The notes under the pieces: model-generated | What the model was told of the DNA's origin: nothing | Seen by the model: the letters and a program-made list of their open reading frames with translations, nothing else | Database searches by the model: none | Shown: positions 17,061-24,317 of the stretch, piece after piece | Layout of the letters: every line of letters starts with the position of its first letter | Numbering within the stretch: the first letter of the stretch is position 1 | DNA from: Gemmatimonadota bacterium | Lineage (GTDB): Bacteria; Gemmatimonadota; Gemmatimonadetes; Gemmatimonadales; GWC2-71-9 | Length of the DNA: 33,338 nucleotides | NCBI GenBank assembly: GCA_003222035.1 | Contig: QHUS01000074.1 | Span: 1 to 33,338, forward strand | Direction of reading: 5' to 3' | Translations under genes and position numbers: made by a program

Positions 17061-17950
17061 GCCGCTCGCCAGAAGCCCTTGAGCGCCCTACCGTCCGGCG
17101 ACTCGCGCAGCTTCTCGAACGCCCGTTCCCTGATCTGCCGGATCCGCTCTCGCGTCACCCCCATCAGCGCCCCGATCTTCTCGAGCGTCATGGCCTCGCT
17201 GCCTTCCTCGAGGCCGTAATAGAGATAGAGGATCTTGCGCTCACGCGGCGTGAGATACTTCTGGAAGATGCGGTCGATGAACTCGCGCATCAGCTTGCTG
17301 TCGGTCTTTTCCTCGATCTCGCCGCCCTCTTGGCCCGCGAACCGCTCGCCCAGCGTCGCCGCGTCCTTGTCGCTCCGGTCCACCGGCGCGTCCAGCGACA
17401 GCTCCGCTGCCGTCATCCGGCGCGCGGTGCGCACGTTTTCGACCGTGTCCTCGAGCGCCAGGGCGATCTCGTCGTCGGTGGGCTCGCGCCCGAGCTCCTG
17501 CGAGAGGTAGGTCTCGGTGCGGCTCATGCGGATCAGTTGGGAGTTCTGATTCAACGGGATGCGCACGCTGCGAGTCTGCTCGGCAAGGGCCTTCAACACC
17601 GCCTGGCGCACCCACCATACCGCGTACGAAATGAACTTCACGCCCTGATCGGGATCGAACTTCTTCACGGCCTTGAGCAGTCCTTCGTTGCCGATGGCGA
17701 CCAGCTCGGAGAGGTCGAGGCCGTGACCCTGGTATTTCTTGACGTAGGAGATGACGAATCGGAGGTTGGCTGTGACGAGCCGCTCGGCGGCTTTTTCATC
17801 GCCCCGCTGAACGCGACGCGCAAGGCGGCGCTCTTCGACGGGGTCCTTGATCAGCGGTAGTTTTTGGATGTCCTGCAGATATTGGTCGAAGGCTCCGGAA
17901 GGATTGGCACGAAAGAATGCCTTGGCCTTGCCTCCGTTCGACCTCGCCAT
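17057..17950 (-). CDS. rpoD: Primary-type sigma-70 factor (RpoD/SigA-like)
   Basis: A 297-residue sigma factor without region 1.1. Region 1.2 is seen in DQYLQDIQKLPLI. Region 2 is complete, with LVAIGNEGLLKAVKKFD and ISYAVWWVRQAVLKAL. Region 3 holds SQELGREPTDDEIA. Region 4 ends with LEKIGALMGVTRERIRQIRERA, the -35-binding helix-turn-helix. The length suits a short group 1 or group 2 sigma; without the rest of the genome I cannot tell whether it is the housekeeping one. ATG at 17950 is preferred over 18007: GGAG lies about 9 nt upstream, and the sigma homology begins soon after. A candidate promoter lies about 50 nt upstream. The TAG stop is part of the large palindrome. Confidence 0.92.
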   Translation of the reverse strand: MARSNGGKAKAFFRANPSGAFDQYLQDIQKLPLIKDPVEERRLARRVQRGDEKAAERLVTANLRFVISYVKKYQGHGLDLSELVAIGNEGLLKAVKKFDPDQGVKFISYAVWWVRQAVLKALAEQTRSVRIPLNQNSQLIRMSRTETYLSQELGREPTDDEIALALEDTVENVRTARRMTAAELSLDAPVDRSDKDAATLGERFAGQEGGEIEEKTDSKLMREFIDRIFQKYLTPRERKILYLYYGLEEGSEAMTLEKIGALMGVTRERIRQIRERAFEKLRESPDGRALKGFWRAA

Positions 17951-18008
17951 AGCTAGGGCTCCGACGGTGACGAGTGAAGGTACACGCGTAATCTGGTGAC
18001 CGCGCAAG

Positions 18009-18037
18009 AATATAGGAATGGCCTAGAAATGGTGCAA
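18009..18037 (-). promoter_or_regulatory. Candidate promoter of the sigma factor gene
   Basis: On the minus strand TTGCAC (18037-18032) is followed after exactly 17 bp by TATATT (18014-18009), which matches TATAAT in 5 of 6 positions. The -35 is weak. The predicted transcript start is about 50 nt before the ATG at 17950. It lies directly next to the TGTGG motif cluster. Confidence 0.45.
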
Positions 18038-18047
18038 ATCTTGACGT

Positions 18048-18185
18048 TTTTCCACATCACAAATTGTGGCGCACGTGCACAACTGTGGGATTTGTCCACT
18101 ATCCACATGGCATGTGGAGAAATCAGTGTTGATCCGAGGTTGATTCTTTCCGCCTCACAATGTGGAGACGTGCACACTCATGTGG
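18048..18185. promoter_or_regulatory. Cluster of DnaA-box-like TGTGG/CCACA motifs
   Basis: Within 140 bp there are seven TGTGG or CCACA pentamers: at 18052, 18065, 18084, 18103, 18113, 18161 and 18181. Several sit in DnaA-box-like 9-mers: TTTTCCACA (18048), CTATCCACA (18099), and TGTGGAGAA (18113) read in reverse. A perfect odd palindrome, TCCACATGGCATGTGGA, spans 18102-18118. The DNA is visibly AT-richer than its surroundings. This is the main content of the roughly 340-bp gap between the sigma factor gene and the small membrane gene. Confidence 0.5.
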
Positions 18186-18291
18186 GAAGTTGTTGACGGG
18201 TATGTGATTATGTCAAGGAGTGATGAACGACATAGCCGCGGCTCCGGGCAGCTCCTATCCTGACGCCTCCCACTCGTCTCGGAGGATCGCG

Positions 18292-18459
18292 ATGAGCAGC
18301 ATCATCATTGGGGTCGTCTTCATCGTGGGCGGGCTGTCCGGCACGCTCGCGCTTATCGGCACCAACAGCAGCACCGCGCTCGCGGTGGTGGGGATGCTGC
18401 TCGTCGGCCGGGGGATCTACCGCATTCGCAAGCAACGCGCGCAACAGCAGGCGCACTAA
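18292..18459 (+). CDS. Small two-TM membrane protein
   Basis: A 55-residue protein with two hydrophobic segments (about residues 2-23 and 29-45) separated by a short polar turn (GTNSST), and a basic tail (RIRKQRAQQQAH). The positive-inside rule puts the tail in the cytoplasm. ATG at 18292 is chosen because GGAGGA lies 5 nt before it; an upstream in-frame ATG at 18220 would add a non-hydrophobic leader. I recognise no family. It diverges from the sigma factor gene and is followed by a perfect palindrome. The strong ribosome site and compact fold make it a likely real gene. Confidence 0.65.
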   Translation: MSSIIIGVVFIVGGLSGTLALIGTNSSTALAVVGMLLVGRGIYRIRKQRAQQQAH

Positions 18460-18481
18460 GCCACGCGCGTGTCGATTCGGT

Positions 18482-18509
18482 GTAGGGGCGCAGCATGCTG
18501 CGCCCCTAC
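18482..18509. repeat. Perfect 28-bp palindrome between convergent genes
   Basis: The arms are GTAGGGGCGCAGCA and its exact reverse complement, with no spacer. It lies between the small membrane gene (+) and aroB (-). Its right end contains the TAG stop of aroB (18508-18506). It could act as a two-way terminator, but no T tract follows on either side. Confidence 0.92.
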
Positions 18510-19645
18510 GTGTTTGCATTCCCGGCTGCGGCGAGCACTTCCCGGACCAGACGTTCGGGCGCCGCCACCGTCCAGCTGTTGCCATCGACGTGCATGCGCC
18601 CGATCGCGCCGGGGAGTGCGAACCGCACGGTGCCCTCGCGCGCTTTCTTGTCGACCTGCATGGCGCCGATGAGGCCATCCACGCTCGCCGACTCCGGGAG
18701 CTCGAGCGGCAGGCCGTAGCATTCGAGCAACCGCCGGATCCGATCACCCAGACCGGGCTGGGCGATCCCCAGCACCTCCGCGAGCCGCGCTTCGTAGGCC
18801 ATGCCGATCGCCACGGCCTCGCCGTGCAGTGTGGCGAACTGGGACGTCGCCTCGATCGCGTGCGCCACCGTGTGGCCGAAGTTCAGGATCGCCCGCCGGC
18901 CCGCCTCTCGCTCATCGGCCGCCACCACCTCGGCTTTGATCTCGACCGATCGCCGCACGACGCGCTCGAGGGCCCCCGGGTCCTTCGCTGCGACCGCGAG
19001 GTGCTCGGTTTCGAGCGTCTCGAAGTAGCGAGCATCGGCAATCACGCCGTGCTTCACTGCTTCCGCCATTCCCGCCGCGAGCTGCGGGCGGGGGAGCGAG
19101 CCGAGTGCGTCCAGATCCGCCACCACCAGGCACGGCTGATGGAAGGCGCCCAGCAGGTTCTTCCCCGCGGGCACGTCCACCCCCGTCTTCCCACCGATCG
19201 AGGAGTCGATCATCGCGAGCAGCGTCGTGGGGACCTGGACGTAGGGAATGCCCCGCAGGTACGTAGCGGCGACGAACCCCGCCAGATCTCCGACGACCCC
19301 GCCGCCGAGGGCGATAACAGCGGAATCGCGCCCCAGCCGGGCGGCGAGCATTGCGTCGCACAGCGTCGCCCAGGTGTCTCGGGTCTTGTTCCACTCGCCC
19401 GCCGGGAATTGGAACATTTCGACCGGCACGTCGGCGTCGTGGCATCGTGCAACGAGCTGTTCTCCGTAGAGCTTGACGACGTGCGAGTCGGTGATGACGG
19501 CGTAGCGCGTGGCCGGGCAGGCGCTCTTCACGAGCCTGGGGAGTTCCGCGAGCAACCCGCGGCCCAGCCGAATCTCGTACGACGTGGTGCCTCCCCGTTT
19601 CCCTTCTACTTCGCCCGGTGCGGCGAGCGTCACGGGGATCGTCAC
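18506..19645 (-). CDS. aroB: 3-dehydroquinate synthase
   Basis: A 379-residue enzyme of the shikimate pathway (DAHP to 3-dehydroquinate, NAD- and Zn-dependent). The NAD-binding motif GGGVVGD is at residues 114-120, followed by VPTTLLAMIDSSIGGKTGVD. Zinc ligands are visible in MAEAVKHG, NFGHTVAHAIE and LHGEAVAIGM. GTG at 19645 is chosen because it overlaps the TGA of the upstream gene (GTGA); an in-frame extension upstream would cover most of the adenosyltransferase gene and is not AroB-like. The stop codon is supplied by the edge of a perfect palindrome. It is the last gene of the operon. Confidence 0.95.
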   Translation of the reverse strand: MTIPVTLAAPGEVEGKRGGTTSYEIRLGRGLLAELPRLVKSACPATRYAVITDSHVVKLYGEQLVARCHDADVPVEMFQFPAGEWNKTRDTWATLCDAMLAARLGRDSAVIALGGGVVGDLAGFVAATYLRGIPYVQVPTTLLAMIDSSIGGKTGVDVPAGKNLLGAFHQPCLVVADLDALGSLPRPQLAAGMAEAVKHGVIADARYFETLETEHLAVAAKDPGALERVVRRSVEIKAEVVAADEREAGRRAILNFGHTVAHAIEATSQFATLHGEAVAIGMAYEARLAEVLGIAQPGLGDRIRRLLECYGLPLELPESASVDGLIGAMQVDKKAREGTVRFALPGAIGRMHVDGNSWTVAAPERLVREVLAAAGNANT

Positions 19646-20199
19646 CACGGCGTTTCCGCGGAGCCAGCGGCGTGGTTCGCTGCTCGTGCCAGGACGAACA
19701 ACAGATCGGACAGGCGGTTCAGGTACGGGATCACCGATGAAGGCGCACCCGTTTTGTGTTTCCGGTACAGGGTTACGACCGCCCGCTCGGCGCGGCGGCA
19801 CACCGTGCGCGCCACATGCAGCGCGGCGGCTTTCGGCACCCCACCTGGGAGAATGAACTGCTTGAGCGGCGGGACCTGGTTCGTGTACCGATCGATGGCC
19901 TGCTCGAGCACGATCACATGCTCGCGGCCGACCGGCGGGCCCCGGTCCCGTAGCGCCTTCGTCAGCTTCTCCGCGTCCGGCGTCGCGAGCTCGGCGCCGA
20001 TCGTGAACAGGTCGCGCTGCGTGGTCTCGAGCAGCTCGCGACAGAACGTCTGCGGCTCCAGTGCCAGGGCGAAGCCGATCGTGGCATTCAATTCGTCGAC
20101 CTGGCCGTAGGCGTCGACGCGGACGTGATTCTTGGGCACGCGGCCGGCGCCGAACAGCCCGGTCTCACCCTCGTCCCCCGTCCTCGTGTAAATCTTCAC
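19642..20199 (-). CDS. PduO-type ATP:cob(I)alamin adenosyltransferase
   Basis: A 185-residue protein that makes adenosylcobalamin from cob(I)alamin and ATP. The ATP-binding N-terminus TRTGDEGETGLFG and the C-terminal helix PYLNRLSDLLFVLAR are diagnostic of the PduO/MMAB type. GTG at 20199 is chosen because GGAGGAGAG lies just upstream and families start with KIYTRTGD. The longer frame from 20259 would read through a repeat and the end of dacB. It sits between dacB (43-nt gap) and aroB (4-nt overlap). Confidence 0.93.
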   Translation of the reverse strand: MKIYTRTGDEGETGLFGAGRVPKNHVRVDAYGQVDELNATIGFALALEPQTFCRELLETTQRDLFTIGAELATPDAEKLTKALRDRGPPVGREHVIVLEQAIDRYTNQVPPLKQFILPGGVPKAAALHVARTVCRRAERAVVTLYRKHKTGAPSSVIPYLNRLSDLLFVLARAANHAAGSAETPW

Positions 20200-20219
20200 G
20201 CCCTCTCCTCCGCCGGCCG

Positions 20220-20243
20220 CCACCATCCTCCACCAAACCTCCC
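20220..20243. repeat. One-sided copy of the CCACC/TCC word repeat after dacB
   Basis: The plus strand reads CCACCATCCTCCACCAAACC and then TCCC. It shares the 10-mer CCACCATCCT with the glcF element (13046-13055). It starts directly at the dacB TAG stop. I see no inverted partner. Confidence 0.5.
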
Positions 20244-21814
20244 TATTTCGTCCTCCCAATCTCCACCACCACGGAGTCGATCTGCGCCAGCATCTGGGAG
20301 TACGGTACCGCGTGGCCGTTGGCCTGGACGCTGAACGTAATCGTGCGGCCGCGGCTATTGGTGGGCTCGATATACCCCGACAGGCTGTTCACGCGATCGA
20401 TGCTCCCGGTCTTGGCGATCACCCGGCCGTCGAGGGACGTTCCCACGAAGCGCTTGAGCAACGAGCCCGGCTGGCCCGCGTGGGGCAGTCCGGCGACGAA
20501 CGCTCCGCCCTTCGGATGGCTGTGCATGTACGCGAGCAGCTTGGCGAACGCCTGCGGCGTGACGAGGTTGCCCGCCGCGAGACCGGAGCCGTCCTCGAGC
20601 GCGAACGCCGTCGAGTCGATGTGCACCGAGTCGATCAGGAAACGGCGCTCGACGTCGAGTCCCGCTTCCCACGAGCCTTCACCCTTGAGCTCGCGGCCCA
20701 ACAGCTTGAGCAGCATCTCCGCGAACCAATTATGGCTCGAGTTGAGGATGGGGAAGATGATGTCCGGGAGCGGCCGGCCCCGGAAGTCTGCGAGCGGGGA
20801 GGCGCAACAGCGCAGCGTGCGGTATGCGAGCGAGTCGGTAGTACTCGCGGCGCCCCCCTGTACCGCGACTCCCTTGCGGGCGAGCGCAGCGGCAAGCGCG
20901 CGGGCCGCGTACAGGTTCGGGTCGGGGAGCGCGACGCTCTCGACACGTGCCTTCCGCCCCAATGCGACCGTGCCTTCCGCGCGGATGCTCCACCCCTCCA
21001 TTCCCCCCGGGCCACCGCCTCCCCCCCCTCCCGTGCTTCCGATCCCGCCGCCGCTGCGGAAAAAGTTGTCGCCCACCGTCGAGCTCGAGTCCGAAGGGAC
21101 CGTGCGGGCCCGGTTCTCGAACGTGATCAGCCCCAGGTCGGGCGACCAGGTGATCGCCGGAGGTGCGTCCACGACGGGCCCCGGCTCGATGCGAAAGTCC
21201 ACGCTGTTGTCGTGAAAGCCGAGGCCCGACACGGGGGCGGCGTACCACCACGTGAGGTCCCAGGCGTTCCAGCCGTTGTGGATGAGGGTCGGCTCGAAAT
21301 AGGAGCCGTCGCCCACGAGCTTGCCGGTGATGCGGCGGATCCCATGGGCACGGATCGAGTCCGCGATGGCGTCGACGGCGGTGAAGCTCGAGTCGCACAC
21401 GCCGGGGGCCAAGGTGTCCACCCCGTAGCACCGGGCCGACCAGGTCGGGTCTCCCCGGCCGTACAGGATCAAGTCGCCCGACAATACGCCCGCGTCCACG
21501 CGGCCGTTCACGTACAGGCTGGTGGTGACGCGATACTCGGATGGGAGCAGCACGGCCGCTGCTGCGGTGACCACCAGCTTGGTGTTGCTGGCGGGTACCG
21601 AAAGGCGATCCGCGTTGCGCTGGTACAGCACCCGACCGCGGTCGTCCACCACGTAGATCCCCCACGTGGCGCGGCTGAACGGCGGCGCGTCGATCAGTTG
21701 GGCGAGCCGGTGTTCGAGCGAGCCGCGCAACGGCACCGTACGAGGCCGGCCCGCCGTGGTCTGGGCGGCCAGCGATGAGCTAATCGTAAGCGACGCGAGG
21801 ATCAGCTTTCGCAT
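20243..21814 (-). CDS. dacB: D-alanyl-D-alanine carboxypeptidase/endopeptidase (PBP4 type, peptidase S13)
   Basis: A 523-residue exported penicillin-binding protein. A signal peptide is visible at residues 1-17. The three active-site motifs are SNTK (76-79), SHN (360-362) and KTG (468-470), with the large insert between the first two that marks the S13/PBP4 class. It trims or cuts peptidoglycan peptides in the periplasm. A run of seven Gly at about 262-268 comes from a G tract and lies in the insert domain. The start overlaps the permease gene by 35 nt in another frame. The link to a peptide ABC permease suggests handling of wall peptides, which is inference. Its TAG stop abuts a repeat. Confidence 0.93.
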   Translation of the reverse strand: MRKLILASLTISSSLAAQTTAGRPRTVPLRGSLEHRLAQLIDAPPFSRATWGIYVVDDRGRVLYQRNADRLSVPASNTKLVVTAAAAVLLPSEYRVTTSLYVNGRVDAGVLSGDLILYGRGDPTWSARCYGVDTLAPGVCDSSFTAVDAIADSIRAHGIRRITGKLVGDGSYFEPTLIHNGWNAWDLTWWYAAPVSGLGFHDNSVDFRIEPGPVVDAPPAITWSPDLGLITFENRARTVPSDSSSTVGDNFFRSGGGIGSTGGGGGGGPGGMEGWSIRAEGTVALGRKARVESVALPDPNLYAARALAAALARKGVAVQGGAASTTDSLAYRTLRCCASPLADFRGRPLPDIIFPILNSSHNWFAEMLLKLLGRELKGEGSWEAGLDVERRFLIDSVHIDSTAFALEDGSGLAAGNLVTPQAFAKLLAYMHSHPKGGAFVAGLPHAGQPGSLLKRFVGTSLDGRVIAKTGSIDRVNSLSGYIEPTNSRGRTITFSVQANGHAVPYSQMLAQIDSVVVEIGRTK

Positions 21815-22700
21815 AGACGAGGTCCGTCACGAGGTTGACGCACAGAAACACAAGGGACATGAACAGGATGCTTCCTTGGATCGCCGGCAGGTCGCGCTTC
21901 TCGATCGCGCCGAGCACGTAGCGACCGAGGCCCGGCCACCCGAAGATGGTTTCCGTCAGGATACTGCCGGTCAAATAGCTCCCGGTATCGAGTCCCAACA
22001 CGGTGATCACTGGAATCAGCGCATTGCGGAAGCCGTGGCGCAAGATCACGCCCGTCTCGGTCAATCCCTTGGCGCGCGCGGTGCGGACGAAATCGCTCGA
22101 CAACACGTCGAGCATCGCGGCCCGGGTCATGCGCGCCAGGAACGCCATCGAGCGCGTGCCGAGGGTGAACGCCGGCAGCACGAGATACGCCAGTCCGCCC
22201 GAGCCCGACGGCGGGAGCCACCGCAGGACGACCGCGAACACGAGGATCAGGAGCAGCCCGACCCAGTACACGGGAAACGATACCCCGAGGTACGACACCA
22301 GCATGGCGAGGCGGTCGACCGCGCCACCGGGACGGATGGCGGAGAGCACGCCGAGCGTGATCCCGCTCAGCGCCGCGATGAGCATGGCGGCAAGCGCGAG
22401 CTGGACCGTCTTGGGGAACCGCGCCGCCAGGTCTTCGGCAATCGGCCGCTGGGTGATGTAGGAGCGACCGAGATCGAGACGTACGACGCCCCACAAGTAG
22501 CGACCGAACTGGGCGGGGAGCGGGTCGTCGAGGTGGAGCTCGGCCCGCAGCCGGGCAATCGTGGCGGCGTCGGCACGCTCGCCGACCATCGCCATCACCG
22601 GATCTCCTGGCGCGACGTTCAGGAGCAGGAAGGCGACGAGCAGAACCCCGAACAGGGTCGGCACGGTCATCAGGACACGGTGCCCGACGAGGCGCATCAT
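21780..22700 (-). CDS. Peptide ABC transporter permease (DppB/OppB type)
   Basis: A 306-residue inner-membrane protein with about six TM segments. The start RLVGHRVLMTVPTLFGVLLVAFLLLN and the extracytoplasmic APGDPV are typical of DppB. The EAA-type loop is ARAKGLTETGVILRHGFRNA, with TILTETIFGWPGLGRY-like ILTETIFGWPGLGRY after it. ATG at 22700 is chosen for its ATGA overlap with the upstream gene; an in-frame ATG at 22817 would read back into that gene. No DppC-type second permease and no ATPase gene follows, as would be usual; dacB follows instead. Confidence 0.93.
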   Translation of the reverse strand: MMRLVGHRVLMTVPTLFGVLLVAFLLLNVAPGDPVMAMVGERADAATIARLRAELHLDDPLPAQFGRYLWGVVRLDLGRSYITQRPIAEDLAARFPKTVQLALAAMLIAALSGITLGVLSAIRPGGAVDRLAMLVSYLGVSFPVYWVGLLLILVFAVVLRWLPPSGSGGLAYLVLPAFTLGTRSMAFLARMTRAAMLDVLSSDFVRTARAKGLTETGVILRHGFRNALIPVITVLGLDTGSYLTGSILTETIFGWPGLGRYVLGAIEKRDLPAIQGSILFMSLVFLCVNLVTDLVYAKADPRVAYD

Positions 22701-24294
22701 CGAGGCGTGAGCCGCGCGGCGGTCCACCGCTGTCCGTTGAAGATCACCGGCAGATCCCACCCTACGAGCTCGGGGCGCCGGGCCCAGAGGTCGGTCGGGA
22801 ACCAGAGGTACAACCACGGCGCCGCCTGGTACACGCGCTCGTCGATGCGACGGTACAGCGCTGTGCGCGCTGCGTCATCCGTCGTCCGACGAGCGCGCAG
22901 GATTAGGGAGTCCGTGATCGAGTCCGCGTAGAACGCGTAGTTGCCTCCCGGGCCGAAGCTACCGGAGTAGAACAAAGGATAGAGGAAGTTGTCGCCGTCG
23001 GGATAGTCGGCCCACCAGTCGAGAATGACCATGTCCGTCTCGCCCTTGCGGGCCGCCTCCCGCTGACTCGACGCGTCGCGCTCCACCAATTCGACCCGCA
23101 CGTCCACTTTCGCCAGCTGTGACTGAATCGCTTGCGCCACGCGCGACAGCTCGATGTTCGTCCCCGTGCGCCACAGCCGCAGGTCCATGCCCGTGGCGTA
23201 TCCCGCCGCCGCGAGGAGCCCGCGAGCCGCGGCCGGATCGTATGCGTAGCCGCGCCGCGCCGTATCGCTGCCTGCGAGGCCGGGTGGAATGGCACCACGC
23301 GCCGGGATGCCGCGTCCGCCATACACCGTCGCGAGGATCTCCGGTACGTTCACGGCCCGGTTGAACGCCTGGCGGACACGGGGATCGCGCAGGGGACCCC
23401 GGCGGTTGTTCAGGGCGACGTACACCACCCGCAGCGCCGGCTTTTCGACCAACTGAGCCGGCCGCTCGCGCCGCCAGCGCGCCGTCTCGCCGAACGGCAC
23501 CTCGATCACGCTCAACCGGCCCGCCTCGAATTCGGCGGCGCGGGTCAGCGGCTCGGGGATGATACGCACCGCCAGTGTCTCGCCCGCGGGGGCGCCGCCC
23601 CAGTAGTCCGGATTCCGCGCGAACCGGAGGTAGTCGTCGTGCTGCCATGCCACGAACCGCCACGCGCCGGTGCCTACGGGGGGGAGGGGCTGCCCCGGGT
23701 CGGCCGGTGGTGGGTTCGGCACGATGCTGGCGACCGGCATCGCGAGGAACTTGGGAAAAATGGCGAGCGGCTCGCTGAGGGTGAACGCGACCGCCGTGTC
23801 CCCCAGGAGCGTGATTCCCCGCACGTCGGCTGCGCTCCCGGCGGCGTAGGCTTCAGCTCCCGCGATTGGGTAGAGCGGCCAGGGACGGCCACCCTTCGTG
23901 GCGGGCGACAGCACTCGCAACAGACTCGCGCGAACGGCGGTCGCAGTGAGGGACGTACCGTCATGGAACCGGACGCCCGGTCGCACGTGAAATACGTACC
24001 GTTTGCCGTCGGGGCTCGCCGTCCACCGATCGGCGAGCGCCGGGAGCAGGCGGCCATCGGCGTCGAACTGGGTGAGACCGTCATAGGCAAGGGTCACCAT
24101 CTCACCCGTTGGGACGTCGGTCGAGAGGGCGGGATCGAGCGAACGCGGATCGTACGACTCGTAGTAGACGAGGCCGGGGCGTTCGGCGTGTGCTCCCCCC
24201 CCCCCGCCTCCGCCCCCTCCTCCCGTCCCCGCGCACGCACCGGTCGCGGCGAGTGCGGCACAGGCAGACAGTGCAGGGAGAGCGAGCCAACATA
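22697..24294 (-). CDS. Peptide-binding lipoprotein of an ABC transporter (SBP family 5), start unclear
   Basis: The family 5 solute-binding domain is clear: YDGLTQFDADGRLLPALADRW, YVFHVRPGVRFHDGT and RVRQAFNRAVN. The first ordinary in-frame start is ATG 24100, which would remove the secretion signal. The same frame upstream codes LALPALSACAALAATGAC, a good lipoprotein signal with lipobox Cys, then a run of about nine Gly, then ERPGLVYYESYDPRSLDPAL, the expected mature N-terminus. No ATG, GTG or TTG precedes the signal in this frame before the stop at 24316-24314. An ATG at 24294 is out of frame by one base, so a 1-nt change may have occurred just after it. The coordinate given assumes that start. 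The gene heads an operon with the permease and dacB. Confidence 0.8.
24195..24205 (-). repeat. 11-bp C homopolymer (poly-Gly code) in the binding lipoprotein
   Basis: Eleven C on the plus strand, G on the coding strand. It codes the Gly linker after the lipidation Cys. Homopolymers of this length are prone to slippage and to sequencing error. Confidence 0.9.
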
Positions 24295-24317
24295 GGGAAG
24301 CAGCCTGGCTGCGTCAA

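Noticed and set aside
18048..18185. Calling this region the chromosome origin (oriC)
   Set aside because: The 9-mers are imperfect, and no dnaA, dnaN, recF, gyrB or similar origin neighbour is in view. Kept only as a motif cluster.
24195..24205. Frameshift in the C11 run as the cause of the missing start
   Set aside because: The other two frames before the run do not code a signal peptide, while the current frame does. The problem must lie closer to 24294.
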